Source: Planosporangium flavigriseum
GTDB taxonomy: Bacteria > Actinomycetota > Actinomycetes > Mycobacteriales > Micromonosporaceae
Length of the DNA: 64,000 bases
Assembly: GCF_011947225.1 (NCBI RefSeq)
Contig: NZ_JAATVW010000013.1
Span: 1 to 64,000, forward strand
Direction of reading: 5' to 3'
The notes under the pieces are model-generated. The model was not told where the DNA came from and did no database searches. It saw only the letters and a program-made list of their open reading frames with translations. Each line of letters begins with the position of its first letter. Positions within the stretch are counted from its first letter, which is position 1. This document shows positions 52,465 to 61,170 of the stretch, piece by piece. The position numbers and the translations under genes were made by a program.

Positions 52465-53505
52465 CTAACCCGCGGACTCGGCCAGGCTCACCCGCGCGAC
52501 GGCGCTCTCCATCAGGCTGCCCAGCCACAGGTCCGACCCGTGCTGGCGGACTCCCGTGATGAACAGGTAACGGCCGGCTGGTCCGTGGAGGCTGCGCAGC
52601 ACCCGCCCGTCACCGTCGACGAGCGCCGCTAGGCCGTACCGCTTGGGCTGTGGCTGCAGCCGCTCCGGCACCCTGGCCACAAGCTGGCGGATCCGCGGGT
52701 ACGGCAGCAGCCGTTCCAGGGACGCCACCCGGGGGCTGGGCAGCGCGATCCAGTACGTGCCGTCCCCCACCGGCGCCATGTTGTCCGGGTACGCGGGAAG
52801 GTCGGCGAGCTGGACCGGCGACCCGCCGTCGAGCGACATCCGCATCAGCCGGTGGGTGGTCGTCTCGACGAACAGCAGCGCCGACTCATCGGGGGTGAGC
52901 GCGACGCCGTTCGGGAAGTACAGCCCGGCGGCGACCACGTCCGTCTGCCCGGTGCCCGGGTCGTAGCGCAGCAGCCGGCCGTTGGGGCGGTGCTCCAGCA
53001 TGTCGAGGCGCCAGTCCTCGATGCCGTAGCGGTCGGAGCTGTCCGAAAAGTACACCGTGCCGTCCCGCGCGACCGCGGCGTTGTCGCAGAGCCGGATCGG
53101 TTTGCCGGCCGCGTGGTCGGTCAGCAGCGTGACGGCCCCGTCGCCAGTGACCCGCAGCAGCCCCCGGTGGGCGTCGCACACCACGAGGCTGCCGTCGCGC
53201 GGGTCGAACTCGATGCCCAACGGCCGCCCACCCGTGTCCGCGACCAGCTCTGGTGGAGCAGCGCCATCCGCATCTGCGTCGTCCTTGGCGCTCACCGCGC
53301 CGGATGGCCAGCGCCAGATCCGACCGTCCTCGGCTCCGGTGATCAGCCGGCCTTCGAGGTCGACAACGATGTCCTCGGGCCCATGCCCACCGGGCAGCGC
53401 AAAGCGTTGAAGCCGGTCAAGCCTGGTGTCGACGGCCGCCCACTCCCCCACCAGCGGGGGCGGTGTGCTCGCAGGTGCCTTGGCGGCACGAATCAAAGAG
53501 GCCAC
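52465..53505 (-). CDS. SMP-30/gluconolactonase/strictosidine synthase-like beta-propeller
   Basis: The 346-residue product shows propeller repeats typical of the family: GPEDIVVDLEGRLITGAEDG, GIEFDPRDGSLVVCDAHRGL, DNAAVARDGTVYFSDSSDRYG, LYFPNGVALTPDESALLFVE and YPDNMAPVGDGTYWIALPSP. The D-N and N-G-V-A-L positions are the usual metal ligands of lactonases. Substrate unknown. GTG 53505 is the likely start; upstream in-frame codons look less coding-like. Confidence 0.86.
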   Translation of the reverse strand: MASLIRAAKAPASTPPPLVGEWAAVDTRLDRLQRFALPGGHGPEDIVVDLEGRLITGAEDGRIWRWPSGAVSAKDDADADGAAPPELVADTGGRPLGIEFDPRDGSLVVCDAHRGLLRVTGDGAVTLLTDHAAGKPIRLCDNAAVARDGTVYFSDSSDRYGIEDWRLDMLEHRPNGRLLRYDPGTGQTDVVAAGLYFPNGVALTPDESALLFVETTTHRLMRMSLDGGSPVQLADLPAYPDNMAPVGDGTYWIALPSPRVASLERLLPYPRIRQLVARVPERLQPQPKRYGLAALVDGDGRVLRSLHGPAGRYLFITGVRQHGSDLWLGSLMESAVARVSLAESAG

Positions 53506-53674
53506 GGCGCCATTCTGCCGTCGCGCGCACCGACAAGAAAGATCCATTCCGGACGATAAAAAGATCAGTCCAGCCCGTTCTGGCACCACTCGTCAAGGTA
53601 CGCGTACCGGGGACGCGCGTCGCATACCGGACCAATCGCGGCTGCAGCACCCCGGCCACCCCTACAGTGATCAC

Positions 53675-54118
53675 ATGTCATCTGCCGCCTTGCGCCTGGC
53701 CAGCGTCCTACTGGTCAACCAGGACGGCGCGATCCTGCTGCAGTTGCGCGAGCCCGACGCCCGGATGGACCCCGACCGGTGGGGCCTGCCCGGCGGGCAC
53801 GTGGAGCCGGGCGAGGACCCGGCCGTCGCGGCGCAGCGCGAACTGCGCGAGGAGACCGGACTACGGGCACGCGGCGATCTCTCGCTCTTCCTGCACGAGA
53901 ACTTCCCTTCCCGCCTCACCCCTGGGATGCGCATCGACTGGCATGTGTACTGCGGCGCAACGCTCGCCCGGCAGGAGGACGTGGTCCTCGGCGAGGGGGC
54001 GGCGCTGCGGTTCTTCGCGCCGGCCGAGGCCCTCGAACTGCCCCTGGCCAGCGGCGTCGACCGGGTGGTGCCGACGTTCCTGATCTCCGAGGAGTACCGC
54101 GCGCTCACCGCAGCTTAG
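53675..54118 (+). CDS. NUDIX hydrolase
   Basis: The 147-residue product has the NUDIX box (GGHVEPGEDPAVAAQRELRE-ETG, with the REELxEE-type metal site) at about residues 35-57 and the fold around it (LASVLLVNQDGAILLQLRE). These enzymes hydrolyse nucleoside diphosphates linked to another group; substrate unknown. It ends four bases into the convergent winged-helix gene. Confidence 0.92.
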   Translation: MSSAALRLASVLLVNQDGAILLQLREPDARMDPDRWGLPGGHVEPGEDPAVAAQRELREETGLRARGDLSLFLHENFPSRLTPGMRIDWHVYCGATLARQEDVVLGEGAALRFFAPAEALELPLASGVDRVVPTFLISEEYRALTAA

Positions 54119-55284
54119 GCGGCCAGCTCCCGCTCCAGCGGCGTACGGAAACGCGGGATCACGCGGATCGCCCCGATCGATTTGGTGAGCCGGCCCGCGG
54201 TCGCCTCCACCGCCGCGGCGGTATCGCTGCCGACGTCTTCGAGCAACCGGTACACGACCTCACCGTCCGCCCGCTGCGCCCAGCCGCCGACGATCCGGCC
54301 GTCGCTCCACACCGTCGGCCCGATGTTGCCGGACCGGTCGAACAGCGCCGGGCCGTGCGCGCCGAGGTACCACGAACGTTCCGACCAGCCCATCGCCGTC
54401 GGATCGAGCGCGGGAAGCAGCGCGACCCAGGGCTCCGGCTCGACCTCGGGCTCCATGTCGTCAGCCAGCACCAGCCCCGTGGAACCGTCGAGGTCGACCT
54501 CCACCGGCCCGATCGCGCTCAGCGCCTGCTTGACGTGGCCAGCCGACCACCCGGTCCACCATTTCAGATCGGCGACGGTGCCCGGACCGAGCGCCCGTAA
54601 CCACCGGCGGACCAACTCCACCCGGGCCGCCTCGACCGGCACCTCGGCCATGCCGCCCGGCAGCCATCTCTCGACCGGCGACCATCGCCACTGGGTGCTC
54701 GTCCAGGAGCCGCTCGGCCGGCCGCGGACGATCCGACCATCCGCGGCGAGCAGGAACAGGACCCAGGTGGTGATGCTCTGCCTGCCCCCGTACGACTTGC
54801 CTTCGGCCATCATCACCTGGCTGCGGAGGCGCGGCTCGGCGCTGGACAACTGGGCCCCGGTCGCCTCGCCCCGGACGGCGAGCGCCCTGGCGGTCGAATC
54901 CTCCACCTCGGCCAGCCAGTCGGCGTCGCCGAGGCCGCCTTCGCTGATGAGCTGCGTGTACTTCCGTCGCTGCACCACAGCGATCGCCTCGGTGCAGGCG
55001 GCCTGTATCACCGGAGCGAACTCGACCGGCACCACGAACATCGTTCGGCGCATGCCGAGCATCCGGATGAGCGTCCGTTCGTCGTACAGCGCACGCTCGA
55101 TCGCCTCGACGTCCACGCCCACCGTCCGGGCCTGAATGGAAAGGAACACCGACGCCGGGTCGGTGGCGTGCAACGCGAGCACCCCGTCAGCCGCCTCCGC
55201 CGGAGTCGACGCCATCGCCGCGGCGGCCAACCGGTGCCGGACGCCGAGCCGTACGCGCCGCTCATCGATCCCGATGCGCCTCAT
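54115..55284 (-). CDS. Winged-helix DNA-binding domain protein (HTH_42/YcaQ-like)
   Basis: The 389-residue product begins RRVRLGVRHRLAAAA and contains LALHATDPASVFLSIQART and RTMFVVPVEFAP, the hallmarks of the winged-helix family PF06224, which includes AlkX/YcaQ glycosylases and many uncharacterised actinobacterial proteins. The DNA-repair role of relatives is only a guess here. Start ATG 55284. Confidence 0.86.
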   Translation of the reverse strand: MRRIGIDERRVRLGVRHRLAAAAMASTPAEAADGVLALHATDPASVFLSIQARTVGVDVEAIERALYDERTLIRMLGMRRTMFVVPVEFAPVIQAACTEAIAVVQRRKYTQLISEGGLGDADWLAEVEDSTARALAVRGEATGAQLSSAEPRLRSQVMMAEGKSYGGRQSITTWVLFLLAADGRIVRGRPSGSWTSTQWRWSPVERWLPGGMAEVPVEAARVELVRRWLRALGPGTVADLKWWTGWSAGHVKQALSAIGPVEVDLDGSTGLVLADDMEPEVEPEPWVALLPALDPTAMGWSERSWYLGAHGPALFDRSGNIGPTVWSDGRIVGGWAQRADGEVVYRLLEDVGSDTAAAVEATAGRLTKSIGAIRVIPRFRTPLERELAA

Positions 55285-55403
55285 ACGGGACTTCCTACCA
55301 TCGGGAGCCGACAGAATCCCATCGGGAACCGACAGAGTCGGACGGCAATGAAACGGTGGCGGTGCCCGGCCGATCCGGACACCGCTACCGTGCTGCGGTC
55401 AGG

Positions 55404-56462
55404 TCAGGCCGTGAACGTGACGCGGCGGCGCCGGAGCATCGCCACGAGTACGCCTCCGCCACCGAGCAGCACGACACCGCCGACGGCGGCACCGACGGCC
55501 GAAGCGCCGGTGACCGGCAGCGTCGGCGCGGCCTTCGGCGTGAAGGTACCGATGGCGTGCGCGACCGACTCGGCCTTCGCCTCGCCGGCCAGAATGATCT
55601 TCTGGTGCTGGTCGGGGCCCGTCTTGGAGGTGAACACCCGGCCGGTGGGCACCCTGCCCTCGGCCGTCGCGTCGACGGTGACCTTTCCGGCCGCGTCGCT
55701 GGTCAGCCAGAACTTTCCACCGGCCGGGACGGCGGGCACCGGAGCACCGTTGGCGTCGACGATCTTGCCGCCGCTGGCGGTCAACTTGGCCTCGCTCGAG
55801 GAGTTGACCGCGTACGGACCCAGCTTCGAGCCGACCTCGCCCGTCGCACTGTCCGGGGTGATGGTCAGGTTCGGCCCCGGCTCCTTCACGTTCTTCGCCT
55901 TGTCGGCGCCCGCGACGAGGTAGTCGTACACGGCCTTGATCACGCCGTATTTCTTGTCGCCCGCCTTGGCCGCGGGGGTGGTGACGTTGATGTCGTCACT
56001 GAAGTGCCAGATCGCGCCCTGGGTGCCGACGTACACCAGCGTCCGCAGTTCCTCGGCGTCGATCCCCTCGGTGGTGACGTGCGCGGCGGCCAGCACCTTC
56101 GTGACGTCGTCGACCTTGGGCCAGCTGTGGGTCAGGATCCACTGCACGTTGTCCAGGTTGTTGACCCGCGACGGCTCCCACGCGGTCTCCTGGTAGCTGC
56201 CGCCCTCCTCGAGACCGTGCTTCAGGTCGATGCAGTAGGCCGCGACGGTCTGGTCGCCGATCTTGAGAGTCTTGAGGCCGACGCCGAAGTCATCATCGTT
56301 CGTGTACACCTTGTGGCCGCTGCCTGCATCGCCGGCCACGCCGGTGACCGGCGCCGGTGCGTCAGCTGCCGCGGCGACACCGGCGGCCGTGAACGACAGG
56401 AGGCCGCCGAGCACCACGGCAGCCCCGAGCCGGCCCCACTTGCGTGCGCTTGTCCGTCCCAC
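55404..56462 (-). CDS. LPXTG-anchored surface protein with a thioester (TQXA) domain
   Basis: The 352-residue product has a signal peptide (about 10-35, LGAAVVLGGLLSFTAAGVAA). A thioester domain follows, with Cys in AAYCIDLKHG and Gln in TQGAIWHFSD, the pair that forms the internal thioester. Ig-like middle sequence leads to the sorting signal LPVTG, a membrane helix and an RRRR tail. Thioester domains bind host or surface targets covalently in other Gram-positives. GTG 56462 follows GGAAGGGAA seven bases upstream. Confidence 0.9.
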   Translation of the reverse strand: MGRTSARKWGRLGAAVVLGGLLSFTAAGVAAAADAPAPVTGVAGDAGSGHKVYTNDDDFGVGLKTLKIGDQTVAAYCIDLKHGLEEGGSYQETAWEPSRVNNLDNVQWILTHSWPKVDDVTKVLAAAHVTTEGIDAEELRTLVYVGTQGAIWHFSDDINVTTPAAKAGDKKYGVIKAVYDYLVAGADKAKNVKEPGPNLTITPDSATGEVGSKLGPYAVNSSSEAKLTASGGKIVDANGAPVPAVPAGGKFWLTSDAAGKVTVDATAEGRVPTGRVFTSKTGPDQHQKIILAGEAKAESVAHAIGTFTPKAAPTLPVTGASAVGAAVGGVVLLGGGGVLVAMLRRRRVTFTA

Positions 56463-56741
56463 GCGCGGATTCCCTTCCTTCGCCTCAGACCGGGGAAGCC
56501 CAGTCCCACGTCGCGACGGTCCAATCGCGAGCTGGCGGAGCCTTCGGTGCATCGCTGCCGTCACTGGGCCGTGTGCACCATGCCCGCTCCCGAGGGATAG
56601 TGCAATATCGATATGAGACTGCTTCGGAAAGGGTTGTCCAAGTGCGCAAAACCAGGTGCACTCACACCGATCGACTGCAACTAGGCGCTATCACGCCCTC
56701 GCAGTGTGCTTCGGTCACACCTGTTTTTTTTGTTGCCACAA

Positions 56742-56992
56742 CTACGGACCGATCGGCTGTCCCTGCCGGCTCCGAGCGCGGCCGACCCGATCCTCGGCTC
56801 CTCGCCGACCGTTCAGTTCCGTTCCCCCGGCCTGTCCTACAACGCCGACGTGCAGAACCCGAAGTCGCTCAACGCGGTGCTGCCCGCCGACGTGGACACG
56901 TCGACCGGCGTGGACGGCTCGAACGTGTACACCCGCGCCCCGCAGGTAGCCCACCGGCACGATCGTCAACGACGACTGACCCCGGCTCCCCT
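56742..56992 (+). pseudogene. Possible remnant of a secreted beta-rich protein
   Basis: In one frame the text reads DPILGSSPTVQFRSPGLSYN and SLNAVLPADVDTSTGVDGSN with coding-like codons. After a frame change it ends PTGTIVNDD and a stop, an ending common in Calx-beta/Ig-type repeats. No start or signal region is seen, and a run of eight Ts (about 56724-56731) stands before it. This is most of the 580-base gap between the thioester protein and the MFS gene. Confidence 0.3.
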
Positions 56993-56995
56993 GCA

Positions 56996-57045
56996 TGATC
57001 GTGGAGACTTTTCCGTGCCCTGACGCGGAAGAGTCTCCACGATCA
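56996..57045. repeat. GATC-bounded palindrome touching the MFS stop codon
   Basis: TGATCGTGGAGACTTTTCCG at 56996 onward pairs with CGGAAGAGTCTCCACGATCA ending at 57045, two 22-base arms with two mismatches around a 6-base loop. The MFS stop codon (57043-57045) is the last three bases of the right arm. Confidence 0.88.
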
Positions 57046-58293
57046 CTGGGCGACGGCTGGGGCGGCTGCCGGGGCGGCGACAGCGATCGCGGCCGGTGCC
57101 GGGTCGGCCGGTCCGCCGGGCGGCGTGGCGCCACCCGAGCGGTGTCGAACCACGACGATGGCGAGCAGCGACACCACCACTCCCACGATCCCGGCCAGCG
57201 CAAACCCCCAGCTGGCCCCGTACCGGTCGAGGACGAACCCCACCGCCGGCGCCCCCAGGGAGGTACCCGTGGTGAGCGCCGACCCGTGCCACCCCATGGC
57301 CTCTCCCCGCACCGAGGCCGGCACCATCCGGCTGATCGTGTCGGAGCTCGACGCGATCACCGGGGCGCACAGGAACCCGGCCGGCGCGATCAGCAGGCAC
57401 AGCCAGTGCCACTCACCGGCGAGCCCCACCGGCATCGTGCAGAGCCCGAGCAGCGTCATGAGCACCAGGGGCGACCACGGCCGGGGCAGGGCGCCGTAGA
57501 CGAAGCCACCCACCAGCGAGTACGCACCCCAGGCGATGAACACGACCCCGCTCCAGCTCAGCTGGTTGGCCTCGCGCAGCACGGCGACGATGCCGACATC
57601 GGTGCCGGCGAGCACGAAAGTCGCCCCGGCGACCGCCACCAGCACGAGCACCAACCGCGGGGTGAGCACGCGATGGCGCCCGGCCGGGGCCCCGGCAGCC
57701 GCATGCTCCTCCGCGCTGTGGACGGGTGGGTTGAACGCGTAGAGCCCGATCCCGGCGAGCGTCAGGGCGACGCCCACTCCCCACATCGTGGCGGGCGCGG
57801 AGGTGTTCGTCAGAATCACCACGGCCAGCGCCGGCCCGGCCATGAAGGAGAGCTCCACCGACATCGAGTCGATGGAGTACGCGGCGCGGCGGTGCTGCTG
57901 GGGGACCAGCGCGGCCAGCGACTGCCGGATCACCGAGAACACCGGCAGGGTAAGCGCCCCGCCGAGGAACGCCACGGGCAGCAGCACCGGATAGGGCAAC
58001 ACCGGTGCGACCGCCCAGAAGACCGCTGAACCCGCGGTCGTGAGAAGCAGCATCGGCCGCAGCCCGCGCCGGTCGACGAGCCTTCCCAACACCGGTCCGC
58101 CGAGCGCCATCCCGATCGTCGACACGGCGCCTACCAGGCCGGCCGCCCCGTACCCCCGGTGCAGATTGCCCACGACGTGCAGGGTGAGCGTGATGCCGAC
58201 CGCCGTCGCCGGCACCCGAGCCAGCAGCGCGACCGCCAGCAGGCGCAGCACTCCGGGAAGGGCGAAGACGTGACGGTACGGCTCGAGACGCAT
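57043..58293 (-). CDS. MFS transporter
   Basis: The 416-residue product has about 12 membrane helices and the MFS loop motif between helices 2 and 3 (GRLVDRRGLRPMLLL). Membrane spans occur at regular distances to about residue 390; the tail is Ala/Pro-rich. It resembles efflux-type members of the family; substrate unknown. ATG 58293 (MRLEPYRHVF) is preferred; ATG 58302 would add three residues. Confidence 0.88.
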   Translation of the reverse strand: MRLEPYRHVFALPGVLRLLAVALLARVPATAVGITLTLHVVGNLHRGYGAAGLVGAVSTIGMALGGPVLGRLVDRRGLRPMLLLTTAGSAVFWAVAPVLPYPVLLPVAFLGGALTLPVFSVIRQSLAALVPQQHRRAAYSIDSMSVELSFMAGPALAVVILTNTSAPATMWGVGVALTLAGIGLYAFNPPVHSAEEHAAAGAPAGRHRVLTPRLVLVLVAVAGATFVLAGTDVGIVAVLREANQLSWSGVVFIAWGAYSLVGGFVYGALPRPWSPLVLMTLLGLCTMPVGLAGEWHWLCLLIAPAGFLCAPVIASSSDTISRMVPASVRGEAMGWHGSALTTGTSLGAPAVGFVLDRYGASWGFALAGIVGVVVSLLAIVVVRHRSGGATPPGGPADPAPAAIAVAAPAAAPAVAQ

Positions 58294-58383
58294 GCCGCCC
58301 ATCCTGCGCCATCCACATGACGTTTCCGACCGAGTTACCCCGTGTTTAGGCCGGATCACAGCACTGGATCACATCTGCGTGAC

Positions 58384-58414
58384 TTGACTTCGAGCGCGCT
58401 CGAACGGCGAGGGT
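58384..58414 (+). promoter_or_regulatory. MerR-type promoter/operator
   Basis: TTGACT (-35) at 58384-58389 and GAGGGT (-10) at 58409-58414 have a long 19-base spacer. Inside it, overlapping the -35, is the perfect 16-bp palindrome TTCGAGCGCGCTCGAA (58389-58404). This is the layout of promoters untwisted by MerR-family activators. It lies 40 bases before the remnant of an aldo/keto reductase gene. Confidence 0.7.
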
Positions 58415-58453
58415 GGGTGCGACGCGAATCCCCACAGCGGACGGAAAGCACCT

Positions 58454-58560
58454 ATGAAGCACCGCGTTCTCGGTACCAACGGACCGGCGGTCTCACCCCT
58501 CGGCGTGAACTTCCTCGACACCGCCGACATCATCGTGCGCGAAGGCGAGCCGAACAGAGC
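58454..58560 (+). pseudogene. Aldo/keto reductase remnant
   Basis: ATG 58454 starts MKHRVLGTNGPAVSPLG, the typical beginning of bacterial aldo/keto reductases, and jumps at once to VNFLDTADII, which in intact enzymes comes about 30 residues later (the catalytic Asp in FxDTAxxYG). After that the frame loses similarity. An internal deletion and loss of everything downstream are the simplest explanation. It is still preceded by the MerR-type promoter. Confidence 0.65.
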
Positions 58561-58689
58561 GACCTCGCGCCGGATCGACCCCAGCGGCGAGCAGCGCCGA
58601 GGCACGGCGCGACGTGCGGCGCCTATGGGCGCAAGGCACCCTCGCGGCGGGAGCGCGCCCGGCCCGCCACGCTCACTCCCCGACCCGAC

Positions 58690-58860
58690 CTACAGCGGCT
58701 CGCGGAACCGTGGCGTCAGGTCGTCCGGACCGGCCTCTGGCACCGGGAACCCCGGTGCCGTCGTGTCATCCTCGACCGCCTCGAGGACGTCCGGGCGCTC
58801 CTCGATCGGGTGTACGTCGGTTCGCTGCTCGTACTCGGGCAGCGGCTCAGGCTGCGTCAC
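58690..58860 (-). CDS. Small acidic protein or gene fragment (56 residues)
   Basis: A GTG at 58860 opens a frame ending at TAG 58690-58692, with strong GC at third positions throughout, so it reads as real coding sequence. The product is acidic and Pro-rich (starts VTQPEPLPEYEQRTDVHPIE, ends TPRFREPL). No ribosome site is obvious, and the frame stays open about 40 bases upstream without a start, so it may be the 3' end of a broken gene. It is in the 660-base gap after the MFS gene. Confidence 0.4.
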   Translation of the reverse strand: MTQPEPLPEYEQRTDVHPIEERPDVLEAVEDDTTAPGFPVPEAGPDDLTPRFREPL

Positions 58861-58955
58861 ACGGGCCGGATACCCCGCCCCGCTGACCGCATACCTTTAA
58901 AACTGCGCAACTTCCGACAATTTGCCCAGCCGATCAACATCGATCGTCATGCCGA

Positions 58956-59198
58956 TCAACTCGTACTCGGCACCACGTGCACCAACCGCTCGTCACCCCG
59001 GGGATCCGCGCAAGACGGGCAGAAGTGCCGACCCGCCGGGCCTAGCCCTTTCGTGGACCACCCGCGCGCCTTCGCCGCCGCCCAGACCGCGGAAAGAATC
59101 TGCGGAGTGCTGGCCCCCGGTGAAAACAACACGTCGCAGGAGTCGCACCACAGGTCGACACGAACACCCGCATCACAGCTTGTCGTCTTGATCAGCAC
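58956..59198 (-). CDS. Small zinc-ribbon-like protein (80 residues)
   Basis: The product contains LWCDSCDVLFSPG near residue 16 and HFCPSCADP near 58, two CxxC pairs spaced as in zinc ribbons, with a helix (ILSAVWAAAKARGW) between. GTG 59198 is preceded at five bases by GGAGG (GAGGAGGACGTC), a strong ribosome site. Family not recognised; similar short proteins are common beside regulators in actinobacteria. Confidence 0.7.
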   Translation of the reverse strand: MLIKTTSCDAGVRVDLWCDSCDVLFSPGASTPQILSAVWAAAKARGWSTKGLGPAGRHFCPSCADPRGDERLVHVVPSTS

Positions 59199-59558
59199 GA
59201 CGTCCTCCTCGGTCGCCGGGACCTCTCCAACCTCGCATGTGCAGTGTTTCGTGCGAAAGCGACGGCACGCCGTTGTTTTTGCACGAGTTGACGGGGTCTT
59301 AACAAAGACGTTCCAGAAGCAACGACGAGTCTAGACGAATTGGACTAACGGTCGTTAAGCTCGAAAGTCCCGTCCAATGCGCCACTGCGGTGAGCTGCGC
59401 CACTAACGCGCGGGCGTCCCGTCGGATGTGGACATCCGACAGCGGGAATTCCGCAACGCGTCAACCGAAGCGCCAACCAGAGGCGAGCGAAGCGCCACCA
59501 GAGGCGAGCGAAGCGCCGACCGATGGCGGCGGGGGCCAAAGGGGGAAGGCCCGAAGAA
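59199..59558. other. Gene-free stretch with a hairpin and a 21-nt direct repeat
   Basis: No convincing gene is seen. GTCGGATGT/ACATCCGAC (59421-59440) forms a 9-bp hairpin with a 2-base loop, extended by CCC/GGG, and may terminate the leftward gene at 59559-59849. ACCAGAGGCGAGCGAAGCGCC is repeated twice in tandem at 59476-59517. The first 150 bases are less GC-rich than the surroundings (TTGTTTTTG, TTAACAAAG) and should hold the promoter of the zinc-ribbon gene. Confidence 0.5.
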
Positions 59559-59849
59559 TCAGCCCGCGAGCGCGAGCGGCTGCGGCTGCGAGGGGCGCAG
59601 CGCCGCCGGCTTCGCCGGCGTCGGGTACGCGGTACGGATCATCTCGAGCGCCCACTCCATCCGGCCGACCGCGGTCTCCGGGTGCTCGCCGAACTCACCG
59701 GCGACGCGGACCGCGCAGCCGCGCATGCCGAACCGGCGCAGCGTGGTGGCGACTGCTCGCAGGACCTCATCGGGAGCAGGCCGGTCGGACAACTGAAGCG
59801 ACGAGACGAAGAGCGCCTCGGCGCGGACCGCCTCCACGTTTACTGTCAT
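59559..59849 (-). CDS. Hypothetical protein (96 residues)
   Basis: The product starts MTVNVEAVRAEALFVSSLQL and contains VLRAVATTLRRFGMRGCAVRVAGEFGEHP-like sequence (positions about 30-58). This resembles an uncharacterised actinobacterial family with two amphipathic helices and a strand. ATG 59849 follows a GGGGG ribosome site at good distance. The last 20 residues are Pro/Ala-rich. Function unknown. Confidence 0.68.
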   Translation of the reverse strand: MTVNVEAVRAEALFVSSLQLSDRPAPDEVLRAVATTLRRFGMRGCAVRVAGEFGEHPETAVGRMEWALEMIRTAYPTPAKPAALRPSQPQPLALAG

Positions 59850-59985
59850 GGCATCCCCCTGTGGGCCACTTCGTGCCATGACTCAGGTAACGGGATGGCC
59901 GGTGCGGCGCGGGTATCCCCACGGGTGCCGATCGGTTGCCATGCACAGCTCGCCCGGCATACGGACCGCCGCGTACAGTGCTCGC

Positions 59986-60660
59986 GTGCAACCACCCGCT
60001 GAACCGGGCGTGACCTCGGATGTCAAGACCTCCGACTTCATCCGCTCACACACTCGCCTGAACACCCCGTCAGCGGTCCCCGAGCTTCTCCTCCACCTCG
60101 CCGACGAGCCGATCGAGCTCTGGGAACGCACCGAGCAGGAGCGCGGCGACCAGCTTCCGCCACCCTTCTGGGCGTTCGCGTGGGCCGGCGGGCAGGCGCT
60201 GGCCCGGTACGTGCTCGACCACCCCGAACTGGTTCGCGGCCGCGTGGTGTGCGATCTCGCCGCCGGCTCCGGCCTGGTGGCGATCGCGGCAGCCAGGGCC
60301 GGTGCCGCGCGGGTGACCGCAGTCGAGATCGACCCGCTGGCCACGGCCGCGATCGCGGTCAACACGGCGGCCAACGGCGTCGACGTGACGGTGACGCTCG
60401 GCGACATCCTCGACGGCGACGCCGCGGGCGCCGAGGTCGTGCTCGCCGGCGACGTCTTCTACAGCCGGCCCATGACCGAGCGGGTGCTGCCCTTCCTGCA
60501 GCGCGCCCGGGCTGGCGGCGCCCGCGTCCTGGTCGGCGACCCCGGCCGGGCCTATCTGCCCCGGGCGCTGTTCACCACGGTCGCCAAGTACGACATCCCG
60601 GTGACACAGGCGCTCGAAAGCGCCGACACCAAACCCACCACAGTCTGGGAACTGCCGTAA
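59986..60660 (+). CDS. Class I SAM methyltransferase (ETFB-lysine/PrmA-like)
   Basis: The 224-residue product has the SAM motif I VCDLAAGSGLVAIAAARAGA (about 88-107), the acidic motif VTAVEIDPLA and a motif IV-like VVLAGDVFYSRP. The upstream PPPFWAFAWAGGQALARYV is typical of the METTL20/nicotinamide-N-methyltransferase-like group that methylates lysines. The substrate is not certain. GTG 59986 is taken as start; GTG 60010 is also possible. Confidence 0.82.
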   Translation: MQPPAEPGVTSDVKTSDFIRSHTRLNTPSAVPELLLHLADEPIELWERTEQERGDQLPPPFWAFAWAGGQALARYVLDHPELVRGRVVCDLAAGSGLVAIAAARAGAARVTAVEIDPLATAAIAVNTAANGVDVTVTLGDILDGDAAGAEVVLAGDVFYSRPMTERVLPFLQRARAGGARVLVGDPGRAYLPRALFTTVAKYDIPVTQALESADTKPTTVWELP

Positions 60661-60708
60661 CGCCATCGGTGTCGGTGTAGCCAGCGCCGCCCCGGGTAGC
60701 CGCCCCTG

Positions 60709-61170
60709 GTGCGCACCCTGTACCGGGGTTTGATCGCGGGCGCGGCCGGCACGGTAGCGCTCGACATGGTCACCTACCTGGACATGGCGATCCGCGGTCG
60801 TCCCGCCAGTACGACCCCGCAGCGGACAGTGCGGCGCCTGGCCGAGATCGTCGGCGTCGACCTGGGCGAGGGCGAGCGGGCCGAGAACCGCAGTGCCGGC
60901 ATCGGGGCGCTGCTCGGGTACGCGACCGGGCTGGTCGTGGCCCTCGCCTACGTGGGTGCGGCACGCGGGCCACGGCCGTGGCCGCGAGCGGCCGGCACCC
61001 TGATGGCCATGGCCATGGTCGCGTCGAACGCCCCGATGACCGTGCTCAGAGTGACCGATCCGCGCCGGTGGAGCGCCGTGGACTGGGTCGCCGACGTGGT
61101 ACCGCACCTGGCGTACGGCACGGTCACGGCGGCCGTCGACAACACGCTGCGAAGTGGGGAACCGCGATGA
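60709..61170 (+). CDS. Small membrane protein of unknown function
   Basis: The 153-residue product has about four hydrophobic segments (about 5-25, 62-85, 95-112, 125-142), with Gly/Ala-rich helices and ALDMVTYLDMAIRGRPAS near the N-terminus. No specific family can be named, although its position overlapping the NAD(P)H dehydrogenase-like gene by four bases suggests shared membrane function. GTG 60709. Confidence 0.72.
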   Translation: MRTLYRGLIAGAAGTVALDMVTYLDMAIRGRPASTTPQRTVRRLAEIVGVDLGEGERAENRSAGIGALLGYATGLVVALAYVGAARGPRPWPRAAGTLMAMAMVASNAPMTVLRVTDPRRWSAVDWVADVVPHLAYGTVTAAVDNTLRSGEPR

